From Clonostachys chloroleuca (Eukaryota > Ascomycota > Sordariomycetes > Hypocreales > Bionectriaceae), in assembly GCA_037952775.1 (NCBI GenBank), contig JBANAY010000003.1:12586001-12650000 (forward strand): 64,000 nt of DNA, read 5' to 3'. Positions 1 through 10,348 of the stretch are shown piece after piece. The notes beneath the pieces are model-generated. The model worked only from the letters and a program-made list of their open reading frames with translations, was not told the origin of the DNA and ran no database searches. Every line of letters begins with the position of its first letter. The first letter of the stretch is position 1. The position numbers and the translations under genes were made by a program.

Positions 1-15
1 CCCGAGCAAAAGTTT

Positions 16-1115
16 CTATACCTTGGTATTATTGATGATCTTCTCAGCACCCTCTCGACCACCGACATCCTTTTCAAAGCCTGGCCTGAGAAGCTCAATT
101 CCCTGCGTAGTTCTCCCATAAGTGATGCCACCCAGGCGACTCATCGGTTTCAGAACCTGCACCTTGCTGTTAGCATCACAAACTCCAAGCAAAACTATAA
201 AGGGGTCGGGGCTAGGGATATGCAAGTTACCGAAATGTCAATCAGATTCTGGTCCTCGTTCAGCGCATCCTCCCGGACCCAGAACCGCGTAACCTCAAGG
301 ATGGCAATGGTGCCGCCCTTGCGGCCCTCGACCACCCGGCTATCATACTCCTTCACGTAGTCGAGCTTGGCCTCGATGCTGAACACGGCCTCCTTGACCC
401 GCGCGCACTTGACCGTCTCGCAGTCCTCCGCGGGGGTCAGCCCGGACAGCGCCCACTCGGACACGCCGTGCGGGGCGTCGACGCTCGCGGCGTTGGCCGC
501 CTCGACGAAGTGCTCCGAGATGATGTTGACGACGCACTCCCCCGTCTCGCGCAGGTTGCGCAGGCTGTCCTTGGCGTCCCTGTCCGGCCCCGGGCGGGCG
601 AAGCCGACGGCGAGGAGGGGCGGGTCCTCGCTCACGACGTTGAAGAAGCTGAAGGGGGCGAGGTTGGCGCTGCCATCTGCGCTGCGGGTGCTGAGGAAGG
701 CGATTGGGCGCGGGGTCACGCCCGAGATGAGGAGCTTGTAGTTGGAGCCCCAGGGCCTACCTGGCGTGTAGGGGTCGATGGCGATGTGCTTCTTGGATTT
801 GGCGTCCGAGTCGTGGAGCCGGTTGGCGCCGTCGCCAAACTTCCAGTCCGGGCTTGCGGTCTTGGTGTAGCGGAAGGAGGCGGAGGTGTCCCATTCCTCG
901 CGGGAGGCCTCGACTTTCTTGAAGTCTGGGTGGGGGTTGCGGCCGACCTTGTCTGCCATGATGGAGCGTCTGTGACCGGGGGTGGTGTTTGCGATAGCTG
1001 GGATAGGGCTGTATCGCGGGGCAAGCAGATGAGGGGCAACGCGAGGGATTGTGGAGGTTCTCACCCTTGGGAGAGTATGTGAGGTGAAACTGGAGAGGGG
1101 AAAACGGATGGCCAT
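16..1115 (-). CDS. Flavin reductase-like (FMN-binding split-barrel) protein
   Basis: Two exons, 1115-231 and 156-16, flank a 74-bp phase-0 intron (donor GTAACT, branch point GCTAAC, acceptor GTGCAG), giving 341 aa. The core has the flavin reductase-like arrangement: a GVTPRPIAFLST strand, then NLAPFSFFNVVSEDPPLL, which in this family binds the FMN phosphate and isoalloxazine ring. The C-terminal exon (VLKPMSRLGGITYG) matches the usual end of the family. The first 52 residues are rich in Ser, Arg and Pro with few acids and could be a mitochondrial presequence. A second Met (MADKVGRN, ATG at 957-959) begins just before the conserved part, so a shorter cytosolic form is possible. The substrate is unknown. 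It is divergent from the tRNase Z gene. Confidence 0.85.
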
Positions 1116-1647
1116 GAGATCTACGGGAGTATGAACAGTCCCCTAAGTAGATAGGTCAGCCAGTTGCATGGTCTTGGTTGCGTGCTTAGAAATACATGAC
1201 AGTTCCCACATGGTTGATAACAGGAAACGATTCACTTAGATCCAACTGCTGAGGCACTGTAGACTAACCTACCAGTGGCGCTGGTGGCACGACATCACAT
1301 TATTCAACGCCGAAAAACTACTCGAGTTCCTGGGTTTTCTCCTACACGAAAACACAGAGATTTCTTTGCGAAATGGGGAAGGCGACATGATAGAGCAAGA
1401 AAGGAGGGAGTTGATGTTATTTCGGTTTGAAGGGTATAGGTTAGGACGAGGTGGGGTTTCTTGATTACATAACGATGTAACCCCCACCTGCGGGGATGCT
1501 TATCGAGCCTTTACCTCGTCGATAAGCGAACAGAACCAAAAAAAGCGCCAAGGCTGATTCGAATAATGCGCCGCGCCGGTGAACAGTCACTCCGGCCACC
1601 AACCAGCACTAGGCATACTCCAAGTCGGCGTCGTTAAATACTGGTCA
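1116..1647. other. Divergent intergenic region
   Basis: Shared upstream region of the flavin reductase-like gene (minus) and tRNase Z (plus). An open frame runs in from position 1579 but begins at a GTG codon, so I treat it as 5' untranslated. I see no RNA gene or repeat. Confidence 0.6.
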
Positions 1648-4398
1648 ATGGAAGCATGGGGACGATGGAGATGCCTTTCAATCACTACTCTCTCTTTCCT
1701 CAAGCCAACTAAAAGCTTCGCCACACAGCGTTCAATCCAATCGGCTTCAGAAATCAGACGGAAAGGGCGCGAGCTCAAACGTCGCAGAAAGACGGGCGTC
1801 CAGGCAACGAGCCCCGACCAGCAACCCCAACACAAGCGCAGCACGAAGCCTCCAGGCGAGGTGAACGTGATGGCTTCCAGCGTCGAGATAGCGACCACGC
1901 CGTCGGCTGACACCCCGCACACATGCCTGTTCCTACGCAATGACAGGACCCAGTATATCTTCGGCCGCGTTGGCGAGGGCACCCAGCGTGCATTCACAAG
2001 CCGCAAACTCCCCATCTTCGGAACGAGCAACGTCTTCCTCTCGGGCCATGTGAACTGGGAGCAGAACGGTGGCCTGGTCGGCTACCTGCTGACCGCGGCA
2101 AACTCCGCCATGGCCTCGCTGGACGCCGAACTGGAGAACAACGAGCGCCTGATAAAGAAGGGCAAGAGCCCCAAGCCTTTGAGCTCCCAGGCCTTATTCA
2201 AAGTCCACGCCGCCGACAACATTAGCCACATCCTCGCCGCTAGCCGCCGGTTTATCTTCCGACAGCCTTTGCTGCTCAAAGTCCACGAATATCGTCAGAA
2301 CGCACGGGATAACGACCCCGCGAACATCGACCCCGACTACCAGGATGACTATATAAAGGTTTGGAATGTCCCCTCTGATGGGATACAGGCTACCAGCCCT
2401 CTTAAACGCTCTCGTGAAAGCTCCACTGAGCCTGGGGTCCAGGAAGGGTCATCGTCACCAATTTTGAAGGCGGGCCGTGTCCCTTCCGATCCTGCCTTTG
2501 CGCAATTCGTCACTGAGAGTTTTGTATTCAATGGAGTCCTGGAGAACAGTCTTTGTCTACTTCGGACGACAAGAGGCGAATTGGGCCCGGACGACGTTGC
2601 GTTTGTGAAGCACGAATCCTCCTTTACAAGGTATATCCCCTCAGACACCGACAGTCAGGATATGACAGTCTGGGTATACCCAACTACAAAGGAGTGGAAG
2701 GAGAAGGAGAAGGAGGGAAAGCTGCCTACTCAATACCTAGAGCACGTGGCGCTCCCCAAGACAAGCTACTCGCAGACCTCGATGAGCTACATTGTGAAAA
2801 CGATGGACCGCAGAGGAAAATTCAACGTTGCTGCCGCAAGTTCATACGGAGTTGAGAAAATGGACTACAAGCGTCTTATTGCAGGCGAGTCGGTCCAGGG
2901 CAAAGATGGGCAGACGGTCACCCCCGAGATGGTCTTGGGGGATACGATGCCCGGAAAGGGCTTCATCGTCGCGGACATTCCTGGCCGCGAATTCGTGGAC
3001 TCTTTCTTCCGGCGCCCCGAGTGGAAGGATACACGCCTGATGGAGAACATTTTCCAGATCTACTGGATCCTTGGCTCAGGTCTATCGACAGATCCCCAAG
3101 TTCTGAAATTCATCGAAGACCACCGCGAGTTTCGCCACATCATCTCGTCTCCAGAAACTTGCCCCAACATGATAACGCACCCCGGTTCTGCCGAGCTGCA
3201 AATGAAGCTGCACAGGATCGACCCAGACAGGTTCAGTATCCTGGACTATAACAACAGGACACAGGCCACGGCGCCCTCTAGCTCCACCGTTACATATGGA
3301 AGAACAGGCCACAATGTCCAGCTCATGCCCAAGTTGACTGTCAACGAGAAGAACATCAGCCCCTTTGTCGATCTTGCCGGGGCGTCTGCGGAAGTCAGCG
3401 CTGCCGTCCTCCAACTTGCCGAGGAGGGGAAGGCGAAAGCGTCTGATCACGCCTTCCTCGCACAGGTGGAGGAGACGGAGAAGGACATTCCTAGCAGAGA
3501 CACCGAGATCATCTGCCTGGGTACCGGATCCTCCTGCCCGAGCAAGTATCGAAACGTCTGTGGAACTCTCATCCGCGTCCCTGGCATCGGAAGCTACCTG
3601 CTCGATGCCGGAGAGGGCACCAACGGACAAATCCGCCGTCTGTTCGGAGACGACGGGGCCCGTGAGATTATGCGAGATCTAAAGTGCGTCGTCATCAGCC
3701 ATCTACACGCCGACCACCACCTAGGCGCCGTCACAGTCATCAAGGAGTGGTACAACCAGGCCGTAAGGGACGGCAACAAGGCCAATCTGGCCATGGTCTG
3801 CAACGGAGCCTTCCGCAGCTTCCTGGAGGAGGTGGCGCTGGTGGAAGACTTCGGCCTGCACAGACTCTTTTTCCCCAGCTGCACCGCTAACCCCGGTGCC
3901 CCTGACCGGCCGCTCGCAACCGAGGAGCACTTCCAGGGGAACGACTGCGGCCTGAAAGCGGTCAAGCGCATCCCCGTCAACCACTGCAGGAGGTCTATGG
4001 CCACGGAACTCGAGTTCTCGTCGGGCCTCCGCATCGCCTGGTCCGGCGACTGCCGCCCCTCCTCCGACTTCGCGCAGGCCTGCAGGGGCACCCATCTCCT
4101 CATCCACGAGTGCACCTTCGACGACGACATGAAGTCCCACGCCTCCGCGAAGAAGCACTCCTCCCTCTCCGAGGCCCTCGGCGTCGCCAGGCAGATGGAG
4201 GCCCGCCGCACCCTCCTCACCCACTTCTCCCAGCGCTACGTCAAGGCCAAATCCGTCTCGGGTAGGTTGGGAGCCGGGTCGGAGGAGCAGGCCGTGCTGA
4301 TGGGTCACGACTTCATGCGCGTGAAGCTGGGAGACTTCCAGAAGGCAGCCTGCTACATGCCTGCCATTGACAGGCTGATGGAGGACCTGGCCTCTTGA
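1648..4398 (+). CDS. TRZ1: Ribonuclease Z, long form (tRNase Z / ELAC2 type)
   Basis: Intronless, 916 aa from the first in-frame ATG at 1648. This is the metallo-beta-lactamase-fold endonuclease that removes 3' trailers from pre-tRNAs. It has the long-form layout: a degenerate N-terminal half with the substrate-clamping region, and a catalytic C-terminal half. The C-terminal half has LGTGSSCPSKYRNVCG (the PxKxRN motif), the Zn-binding HLHADHH from residue 685, SGDCRPS, and HECTFDDDM followed by KKHSSLSEA. The N-terminus (MEAWGRWRCLSITTL, then many Arg/Lys/Ser) resembles a mitochondrial presequence. A second ATG at 1870 (MASSVEIATT) lies just before the first conserved segment, so two starts could supply mitochondria and nucleus from one gene. 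That dual use is inference. Confidence 0.95.
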   Translation: MEAWGRWRCLSITTLSFLKPTKSFATQRSIQSASEIRRKGRELKRRRKTGVQATSPDQQPQHKRSTKPPGEVNVMASSVEIATTPSADTPHTCLFLRNDRTQYIFGRVGEGTQRAFTSRKLPIFGTSNVFLSGHVNWEQNGGLVGYLLTAANSAMASLDAELENNERLIKKGKSPKPLSSQALFKVHAADNISHILAASRRFIFRQPLLLKVHEYRQNARDNDPANIDPDYQDDYIKVWNVPSDGIQATSPLKRSRESSTEPGVQEGSSSPILKAGRVPSDPAFAQFVTESFVFNGVLENSLCLLRTTRGELGPDDVAFVKHESSFTRYIPSDTDSQDMTVWVYPTTKEWKEKEKEGKLPTQYLEHVALPKTSYSQTSMSYIVKTMDRRGKFNVAAASSYGVEKMDYKRLIAGESVQGKDGQTVTPEMVLGDTMPGKGFIVADIPGREFVDSFFRRPEWKDTRLMENIFQIYWILGSGLSTDPQVLKFIEDHREFRHIISSPETCPNMITHPGSAELQMKLHRIDPDRFSILDYNNRTQATAPSSSTVTYGRTGHNVQLMPKLTVNEKNISPFVDLAGASAEVSAAVLQLAEEGKAKASDHAFLAQVEETEKDIPSRDTEIICLGTGSSCPSKYRNVCGTLIRVPGIGSYLLDAGEGTNGQIRRLFGDDGAREIMRDLKCVVISHLHADHHLGAVTVIKEWYNQAVRDGNKANLAMVCNGAFRSFLEEVALVEDFGLHRLFFPSCTANPGAPDRPLATEEHFQGNDCGLKAVKRIPVNHCRRSMATELEFSSGLRIAWSGDCRPSSDFAQACRGTHLLIHECTFDDDMKSHASAKKHSSLSEALGVARQMEARRTLLTHFSQRYVKAKSVSGRLGAGSEEQAVLMGHDFMRVKLGDFQKAACYMPAIDRLMEDLAS

Positions 4399-4814
4399 GC
4401 TTAATCACATAGGATAGACACTAGAATATAAGAAGAAACATTGAACTTCATTGTACAATAGGAAAAAAACCCCAACCTATGTATTGATAAACAGACTATG
4501 GCACAAAGCCACCAATTACGCCTTGTACCCAAGCGAACATAGCGCTATATATATATATATATATATATATAAACAAAGGAAATTTACGAATGTGTGTGTC
4601 GTGTCCGTGGGCTCTTGCGAGCGCAGAATCATGCTCCTTTATCCGAGCACCGGCAAATTCTAGCCTTGTAATATAATGTACAAGAAGAATATCTGTTTGA
4701 GACTTATTAAGGAGTAAAAGGAGGGAAGGAAGGAAACGTGAAAAAGAAAAGAAAGGGGGACGACAAGGGAAAGAGAGAGATGTCGTTGCCTACGAGTGCT
4801 GGGGTTCCCTGAGC
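4399..4814. other. Convergent 3' intergenic region
   Basis: Lies between the ends of tRNase Z (plus) and the unrecognised 598-aa gene (minus). It is AT-rich and holds a TA microsatellite and a purine-rich stretch at about 4708-4780. No gene is visible. Confidence 0.6.
4546..4571. repeat. TA dinucleotide microsatellite (13 units)
   Basis: Thirteen uninterrupted TA units in the 3' intergenic space after tRNase Z. A similar TA tract sits in an intron of SAR1. Likely length-variable between strains. Confidence 0.95.
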
Positions 4815-6611
4815 TCAGGGAGGTCTGCCCAACGCGAGCAAATATGGCGGTATCGAGCCTCTGTCGACACGAATTGTTGCCCGGCCCTCTAGTGCCCTCA
4901 ACGCCTGCTGGTTCAGATGCTTGGGGTTGTAGTCCACCATCGAGATCATCCGCCCGTTTGGGGCGTATGGTAGTTTTGAGGTGGCAACTGAGGGTGAAGG
5001 TGGCGGGTTTCCTCCCTCCACATCGTAGACTGAGGAAACAGGTCGCCGCTGGTATGTCTCGGCAGGGAGAAAAGAGGGGATCGGAGGTATAGGGGGTGGA
5101 GGATAGTATTCAGGGGATAGGCCAGCTTCTGACTGTCGGGCTGTAAGTACCGAGACAGTCGCCCATGATTGTCTCCGTGTATGGCCTGAATCAATGGGCG
5201 GGAGGTTGATTTGTGGGGGTCGAGTTTTGAGGGGTGGAGGGATTGCGCTGCTCCTTAGACCGTCTAGGTTGGCTGTATAAACCTTTTGGCTCAGGAAGAT
5301 ATCTGCTTGGGTGAGCTCGGCATAATCTTCCTCTGAACTGGGATAGTCTTCTTCATAGGCCCTGTTGTTCGGGAGGGGGTCTACCTGTATAATTTCAGTG
5401 TATTCTCCTGAACTGGCACAGTCTTCCATTCGAGCTGTGTGACTCCGGAATGGCTCCTGAAATCTAGGATCTTCTTCCTCCGAGTCGGGATATTCCTCAA
5501 CATGAGGAGACAGATACACCGGTACTACCCAGCTTCGACGAGATGTAGTGCTGCCGAGGTGTTCATCTAAGATTCCTGCAGCAGCGTGCGTGGAAAAGTG
5601 CAGCGGGCTTGGATCAAAAACTAGATCATCCTTCTCAGACCGTAGGGATGGAGACTTGGTTCGTTGGGAGTGCCCTGATTTAAGATCCGCCTGCTCTAGC
5701 GCTGCAGCAACCAGGGGCTTCAAATGGCGAGCGTCGTCCCGAATTCTATTCTGTCGACGTTCGTCATAGTGACGGGCCCATTGCTTGAGAACGCGCAGGA
5801 GCTTTGGTCTGCGCTTCTTCTTCCCTTTAGATCTAGCGGCCTTCTCTACCATCTCCCACGCCCACACTCCGGCGAAGAGATCAGCCAGCATCGACCGATC
5901 CCCGCCCACCGCAGCACAGATACAGGCCGCGCATGTTGTCTTCCTGGCAGCGTTCTGGCCTAGAATATTCTTGATCCCCTTCTTCGCAACTCTGTAGCTC
6001 TGAACGTTTTTGAGGTAATCCTCCTTCGTGCCAGTAGGTCTAGAGGACCACCACGGATCTTGCTCCATAGCCCCCTCGTCCGTCGGGGGCTGTTCGTTGA
6101 TACCGTTCTCGTCGAGGCATACGCTTCTGATGCATTCGAGTCGATCTAGCCAACTGATGACCTCAGGATGATGTGGCGTGCCATGATAGTCATCCCGAAG
6201 CCTCTCGAGCTTCTGATCGCACAAATGGATAATCAAGCGTTGTAGGTGATGTATCACCCTCGGGTCTAGTTGGGCGTGCGCGGAGCAGAGCTCGGCTCTG
6301 CCAGCACGGGCAGGCATGTGGAATGAGCGGCTCAGGTTGGATATGGTGGCCGCTAGGCTATACTGGCGCCGCAAAGGCCAGTCCGCGTTCGAGACTTTTT
6401 CTTTCTGGTCTTTGAGCCACTCCTCGCTGGGGCTGGCAATCGTTTCATTGGGTGGCATGATAAGAATAGATGTGAGTTGGGCCACGGCTTCTTTGGACAT
6501 ATCCTGCAGGCCACGATCGCGCCGGGTGCGGCCACCCGGCGCGTCGTGCCTGAGGAACAAACCGGAATCTTTACCTGTGGCCCTCTCAATGCGGTGATGA
6601 TCATATGTCAT
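4815..6611 (-). CDS. Unrecognised 598-aa protein
   Basis: A single open frame from ATG 6611 to 4815. I do not recognise the family. Residues about 75-260 look folded and mostly helical (LDPRVIHHLQRLIIHLCDQKL, then VISWLDRLECIRSVCLDE). They lead into a cysteine-rich segment TTCAACICAAVGG at about 224-237, followed by DLFAGVWAWEMVEKA and a basic stretch (RSKGKKKRRPKLLRVLKQW). The second half is low-complexity, with repeated acidic patches (PDSEEEDP, EEDYPSSEEDYAE) and a Pro/Ser-rich tail, as in many fungal regulatory proteins. There is no signal peptide or clear membrane segment. A perfect 11-bp GC hairpin sits in codons 23-32. The N-terminal 37 residues read poorly, and Met38 (MSKEAVAQL) is an alternative start. 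Confidence 0.7.
   Translation of the reverse strand: MTYDHHRIERATGKDSGLFLRHDAPGGRTRRDRGLQDMSKEAVAQLTSILIMPPNETIASPSEEWLKDQKEKVSNADWPLRRQYSLAATISNLSRSFHMPARAGRAELCSAHAQLDPRVIHHLQRLIIHLCDQKLERLRDDYHGTPHHPEVISWLDRLECIRSVCLDENGINEQPPTDEGAMEQDPWWSSRPTGTKEDYLKNVQSYRVAKKGIKNILGQNAARKTTCAACICAAVGGDRSMLADLFAGVWAWEMVEKAARSKGKKKRRPKLLRVLKQWARHYDERRQNRIRDDARHLKPLVAAALEQADLKSGHSQRTKSPSLRSEKDDLVFDPSPLHFSTHAAAGILDEHLGSTTSRRSWVVPVYLSPHVEEYPDSEEEDPRFQEPFRSHTARMEDCASSGEYTEIIQVDPLPNNRAYEEDYPSSEEDYAELTQADIFLSQKVYTANLDGLRSSAIPPPLKTRPPQINLPPIDSGHTRRQSWATVSVLTARQSEAGLSPEYYPPPPIPPIPSFLPAETYQRRPVSSVYDVEGGNPPPSPSVATSKLPYAPNGRMISMVDYNPKHLNQQALRALEGRATIRVDRGSIPPYLLALGRPP
6518..6543. repeat. Perfect 11-bp GC-rich inverted repeat, 4-nt loop
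   Basis: CGCGCCGGGTG, loop CGGC, then CACCCGGCGCG. It lies inside the 5' coding part of the 598-aa gene. In the mRNA this would form a very stable hairpin about 70-95 nt after the annotated start codon. Confidence 0.8.
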
Positions 6612-7812
6612 GTTTCAGTTGAAAGAAGCGATGGTTTTCCTCTTTCTGAGATCTGAGATGTGGGGTAGCAAGGTAATTTATACTTTTAGAGAGAGAGAAA
6701 AGACGAGGTTTGGTTAGAACAAGTCCGACAATCACAAGACTTCGCAAACACAAGTGAAGAAGGGTTGCGAGCAGAGAATGGCCATAGCTTCTTGCGTAAC
6801 TTGGGGAAAAAGAGCCCCGTTTAATATAACCATCGATGTTGCTTGAATCTTGTTCACCTGATTTGCCTTTGGATCCCGAGCCTGAGTATAGTTCGCTTTG
6901 ACAAAGGGCCGTTGATGAATGCTGAAAACTATAGACGAGTGTGAAAACACGAACATGTTGATTCACCGGGCAGGTTCCTATGAAAGCGCCGGTTAGAGAG
7001 GCTTGTTTTGAATCTTCCCGTCTTTGTGTGAAAAAATCTTTGACTTCCCTGAGTGCATCACGTTGAACAAACAGCGTGCCGAGACATTAAAAAACAATGA
7101 AAATTGCACTGAGAGCCAGAGAGGCCAAGCCAAACGTGACTTGGTATGTTCTCTTTGCCGCCATCAACAGCAGCGAGGATTATAGATCTCACGCAAACAG
7201 AGGTTTCGGCGTTTCCTGAAGTCGTTTTCGAGCGGGCTGGGCATGTGACCGATAGAGTAAAGAACGAGATCTTGTCCCATTAGATAAAAATTTGGTATCC
7301 TTGAATCTGTTGAAAAAGAAAAAACTCCTCTCGTGAGCTTGCCTCGCCTGTCCAATGTCCTCTCAATTCAATAACAGCATCCCCGTTTTCAATGTTGGCA
7401 GCTCGGACCCGAAATCCAGTCATTATGTATCGCCCGATACGTTAAAAGATGAAAAATGAAGAGAAAAGAGAAAACTAAACTGAAGGCTTGCGAAGAGATA
7501 ACATATCAATCATCCCGAGATTCAAGGAGCAATAGACAAAGCCAAAAAGGCTCGAACCAGGACGGTCAATCCCTGCTCCCTCGTTCTCTTCTAGAGGGGG
7601 AAATACAAATCTGCATGCCTAGCTCCTCTTGTGAATATTGAGACTTCTCATTCGATAAAATCGCCTGTCCCAATGATTGTATACATCCTTTGATTCCATA
7701 ACTCCTCCATCATGCGTGCTTGGTCGTTATCTGAGGTATCCTTTACCTATCGTAATAAGAATAAATAGAAGCGGGAATAAATTGAAGCGAGGTGAAAACA
7801 TAGGGAAGATAA
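6612..7812. other. Intergenic region, no gene seen
   Basis: Holds the promoter of the 598-aa gene at one side and the 3' untranslated region of the LAMMER kinase at the other. AT-rich, with only short chance frames. A tRNA B-box-like string near 7551 (GGCTCGAACC) lacks a cloverleaf around it. Confidence 0.55.
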
Positions 7813-10348
7813 TTAGTGGTATGCGGGAACGGAGAGACCTTGTTGTTCCCGCATCTTCCTCTCCAGGCGAATCTTGGCAGCTTCAGTGCCGTCATCGTTA
7901 TAAGCCATCTCCTTGAACCACTCGTGGTTGAGTGCATCCTTTGCGGTGATACGTTGTGCGGGATCATAAACAAATATCTTCTTGAGAAGATCCCTGAAGT
8001 TCTTCATGAACGTATTTGTTTGTGGGATGATGTCCTGCAGCTCTAGTTAGCGGTCTGCCTCTGTCGTTGTTTATTTAGTTAACATACGTCTAGATGTTTC
8101 ATGGCCTTGACAAACCGACGAGAGCCTCGAGTTGTCTCTGTGTTCGGATAGTCGAGTTTGAGGCGCTTGAAGTACCTAAATAAGGTCAGAACTGGGAATA
8201 GAAAGATGAAGCGGGGGCCAGAAAACTCACTTTGAAGCACTGTTGGCACCATTCCGACCAGACATCTTGTTGACATTCTGAACAAGGTATGAGTCAATCC
8301 TTCTGCCGATGACCGCCTCCATCATTGCCAGATGCTCAAGATTGTCATGGGTCTGAAACAGAGCGTCACCAGTGAAGAATTCGACAAGAATGCACCCAAT
8401 ACTCCATATATCGCAGGGGAAAGACCATCCAAGCCCAAGAATAATCTCCGGGGCGCGGTAGTGTCGAGTGGAGACCACAGATGAGTGATACTCATCCTCG
8501 AATGTGGCGGAGCCAAAGTCAATGAGACGAATCTCTGTATCGAGTAAGACTCGCCTCTGTGTTGCACTTCTATTAACCGTGGCTGAAGACGACGGTATTC
8601 TCCGGCTGTATGTGAAGGTCTGATACGATTGATCGCAAAGTAAGATGTTCTCTGGCTTCAGATCCGTGTGGATGAGGTTCAGGTCGTGGAGAACTGGGAA
8701 AGAGTTAGAAAGATCGACAAGAGAATTAAATCGTCAGGTGGACTTACATGCAACGCTGGTAAAGAGCTGGCGAGCAAAACTTTGGATTTGGCTGTTGGGA
8801 AAGGGGACAAATCCATTTCCTTTCAGGAAATCAAAAACGCTCTGGTCAAGGAGATCCATGACAATGCAGATGTGGTTGCGATAGTCGAAACAGTCTCGCA
8901 GATGAATGCACCTGTTTCTGTTCTCCTCATCGTTCATTTTGAGTGTGGCCAGCACGCGAAGCTCGATCTTAGAGGCGTCGCGGTACTTTTGAACTGAACG
9001 GATGATCTTAACAGCCACATGCTTGTTTCTACCTCGATCGTAGGCCTTGACAACCTTGCCGAAGGTGCCCTGGCCGAGGAGGCGAACGATTTGATCTGTA
9101 ATTGATCAGTATCTATGAGTATCTATGCAACGGTACTCAAAAGGTCGCAAAGGGAAGCGGCAGAAGGACTCACATTTTTCTGTAAGCCCTGCATCGGGCA
9201 CAACGATATAGTGCCCATCATCATCATCAACCGTCTGGTTCCGCTGGCTAGGAGGCTATAATCTGTCGCATCAGTGCGCTGAAACAAGCAACATCGAAGC
9301 CTTCCATCGAATCACTTACATCATGGATGACTTTGACACGAACATCCGGGGCCTTCTTCGGTGGGAAGGGTGGAGGTTTGTACGTGAAGCATCGGTTACC
9401 GAGGACATCCGTGTCCCGCCGCTTAGCCTCATTCGCAACCTGCTGCCGAGTTCGTTTTCGTTTGAGTGGTATTAGGGACTCGTCATGCTGGCTCTGCGAA
9501 GACAGTGACGTGGGGGCCGTGGAATTCAAGGCCGATGTGGTACGGTCACTGGAGATTGTGGCGGAAGAAGCACTGTGGCCATTGATGTACTGAATATGGT
9601 ACCCAGAAGAGCTTGGTGCAGTCTTGGGGTCCTCGTCTCGTCTCCTCTTCCTGGTGGTTTGCCCGTTGGGAGAATTATTCGAGGCAGTTTTCTTGTTTGT
9701 GTTTTGTTCGACGGCGGCTGCCCGATTCGGTGCACTGCTTTGTTTTGCACTGGTGTCGGGTTCGGGTGTATCATCATCAATGACAATGATTTCGCTGGGG
9801 AGCCCATTCCGATAAAATTCCTTCCAATCAGGTCCATGGGAACGACGCCGCCTCTTGGCAGGCTGGTTATGCATGTTGCTTCCCGTGTAGTGGGCGTCTT
9901 GTTGAGAATTCTGTCTGGAAGCGGAGTCCAGCAGATACTCACCCTGAGCCTGGTGTTGAGACTGGTGGGTATGGGCTGGAGGACGGGGAGGCTTTTGGGT
10001 TACGCCATCTGAAGGAGACGAGTAGAGGTTTTGCGTAGGATAGAAGGGTGGTAGTCTGGTCGACGTTGGGGTAGAGCAGGTTTCTGCAACCGAGGCGGTG
10101 GTCGTCGAAGCTGAGTATAGTGACGGCAGGCTCGTGTGGTTGGTGCTGCTGCCAGTACTGGAATCGGTCACCTTTGTCGCGGTGGAATGTGAGCTCGTAG
10201 GGCGGTAGTTGGCGGACACAGCGGGCTGGCCCTGGTGGTGCGAGTGTACGTAGGACGAGTGAGGGTGCAGATGAGGAGGGTGCGGGTGAGGGTAATGATG
10301 GGGATGAAAAGGGGGCAGCGTCGCCACGGCTGTCGTTGGCGTCGACAT
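7813..10348 (-). CDS. KNS1: LAMMER (CLK-type) dual-specificity protein kinase
   Basis: Six exons: 10348-9320, 9255-9174, 9095-8748, 8693-8231, 8175-8088 and 8034-7813, giving 743 aa. Introns are 64, 78, 54, 55 and 53 bp. The start is the ATG at 10348; an in-frame GTG lies just upstream. The first ~340 residues are disordered, with a His/Pro-rich N-terminus ([21 protein letters not shown]) and nuclear-type basic clusters ([17 protein letters not shown]). The kinase domain follows: [29 protein letters not shown] (the family's variant of HRDLKPEN), LIDFGSATF and the signature [13 protein letters not shown] (residues 606-618). It ends AYHWEF-like in family position with [14 protein letters not shown]. 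Homologues (yeast Kns1, fission yeast Lkh1, animal CLKs) phosphorylate SR proteins and act in growth and stress signalling. Confidence 0.95.

Noticed and set aside
1579..1647. Extended N-terminus of tRNase Z
   Set aside because: The extension begins with GTG and there is no ATG before 1648.
7540..7580. Possible tRNA B box (GGCTCGAACC)
   Set aside because: No matching A box or cloverleaf arms can be drawn around it.
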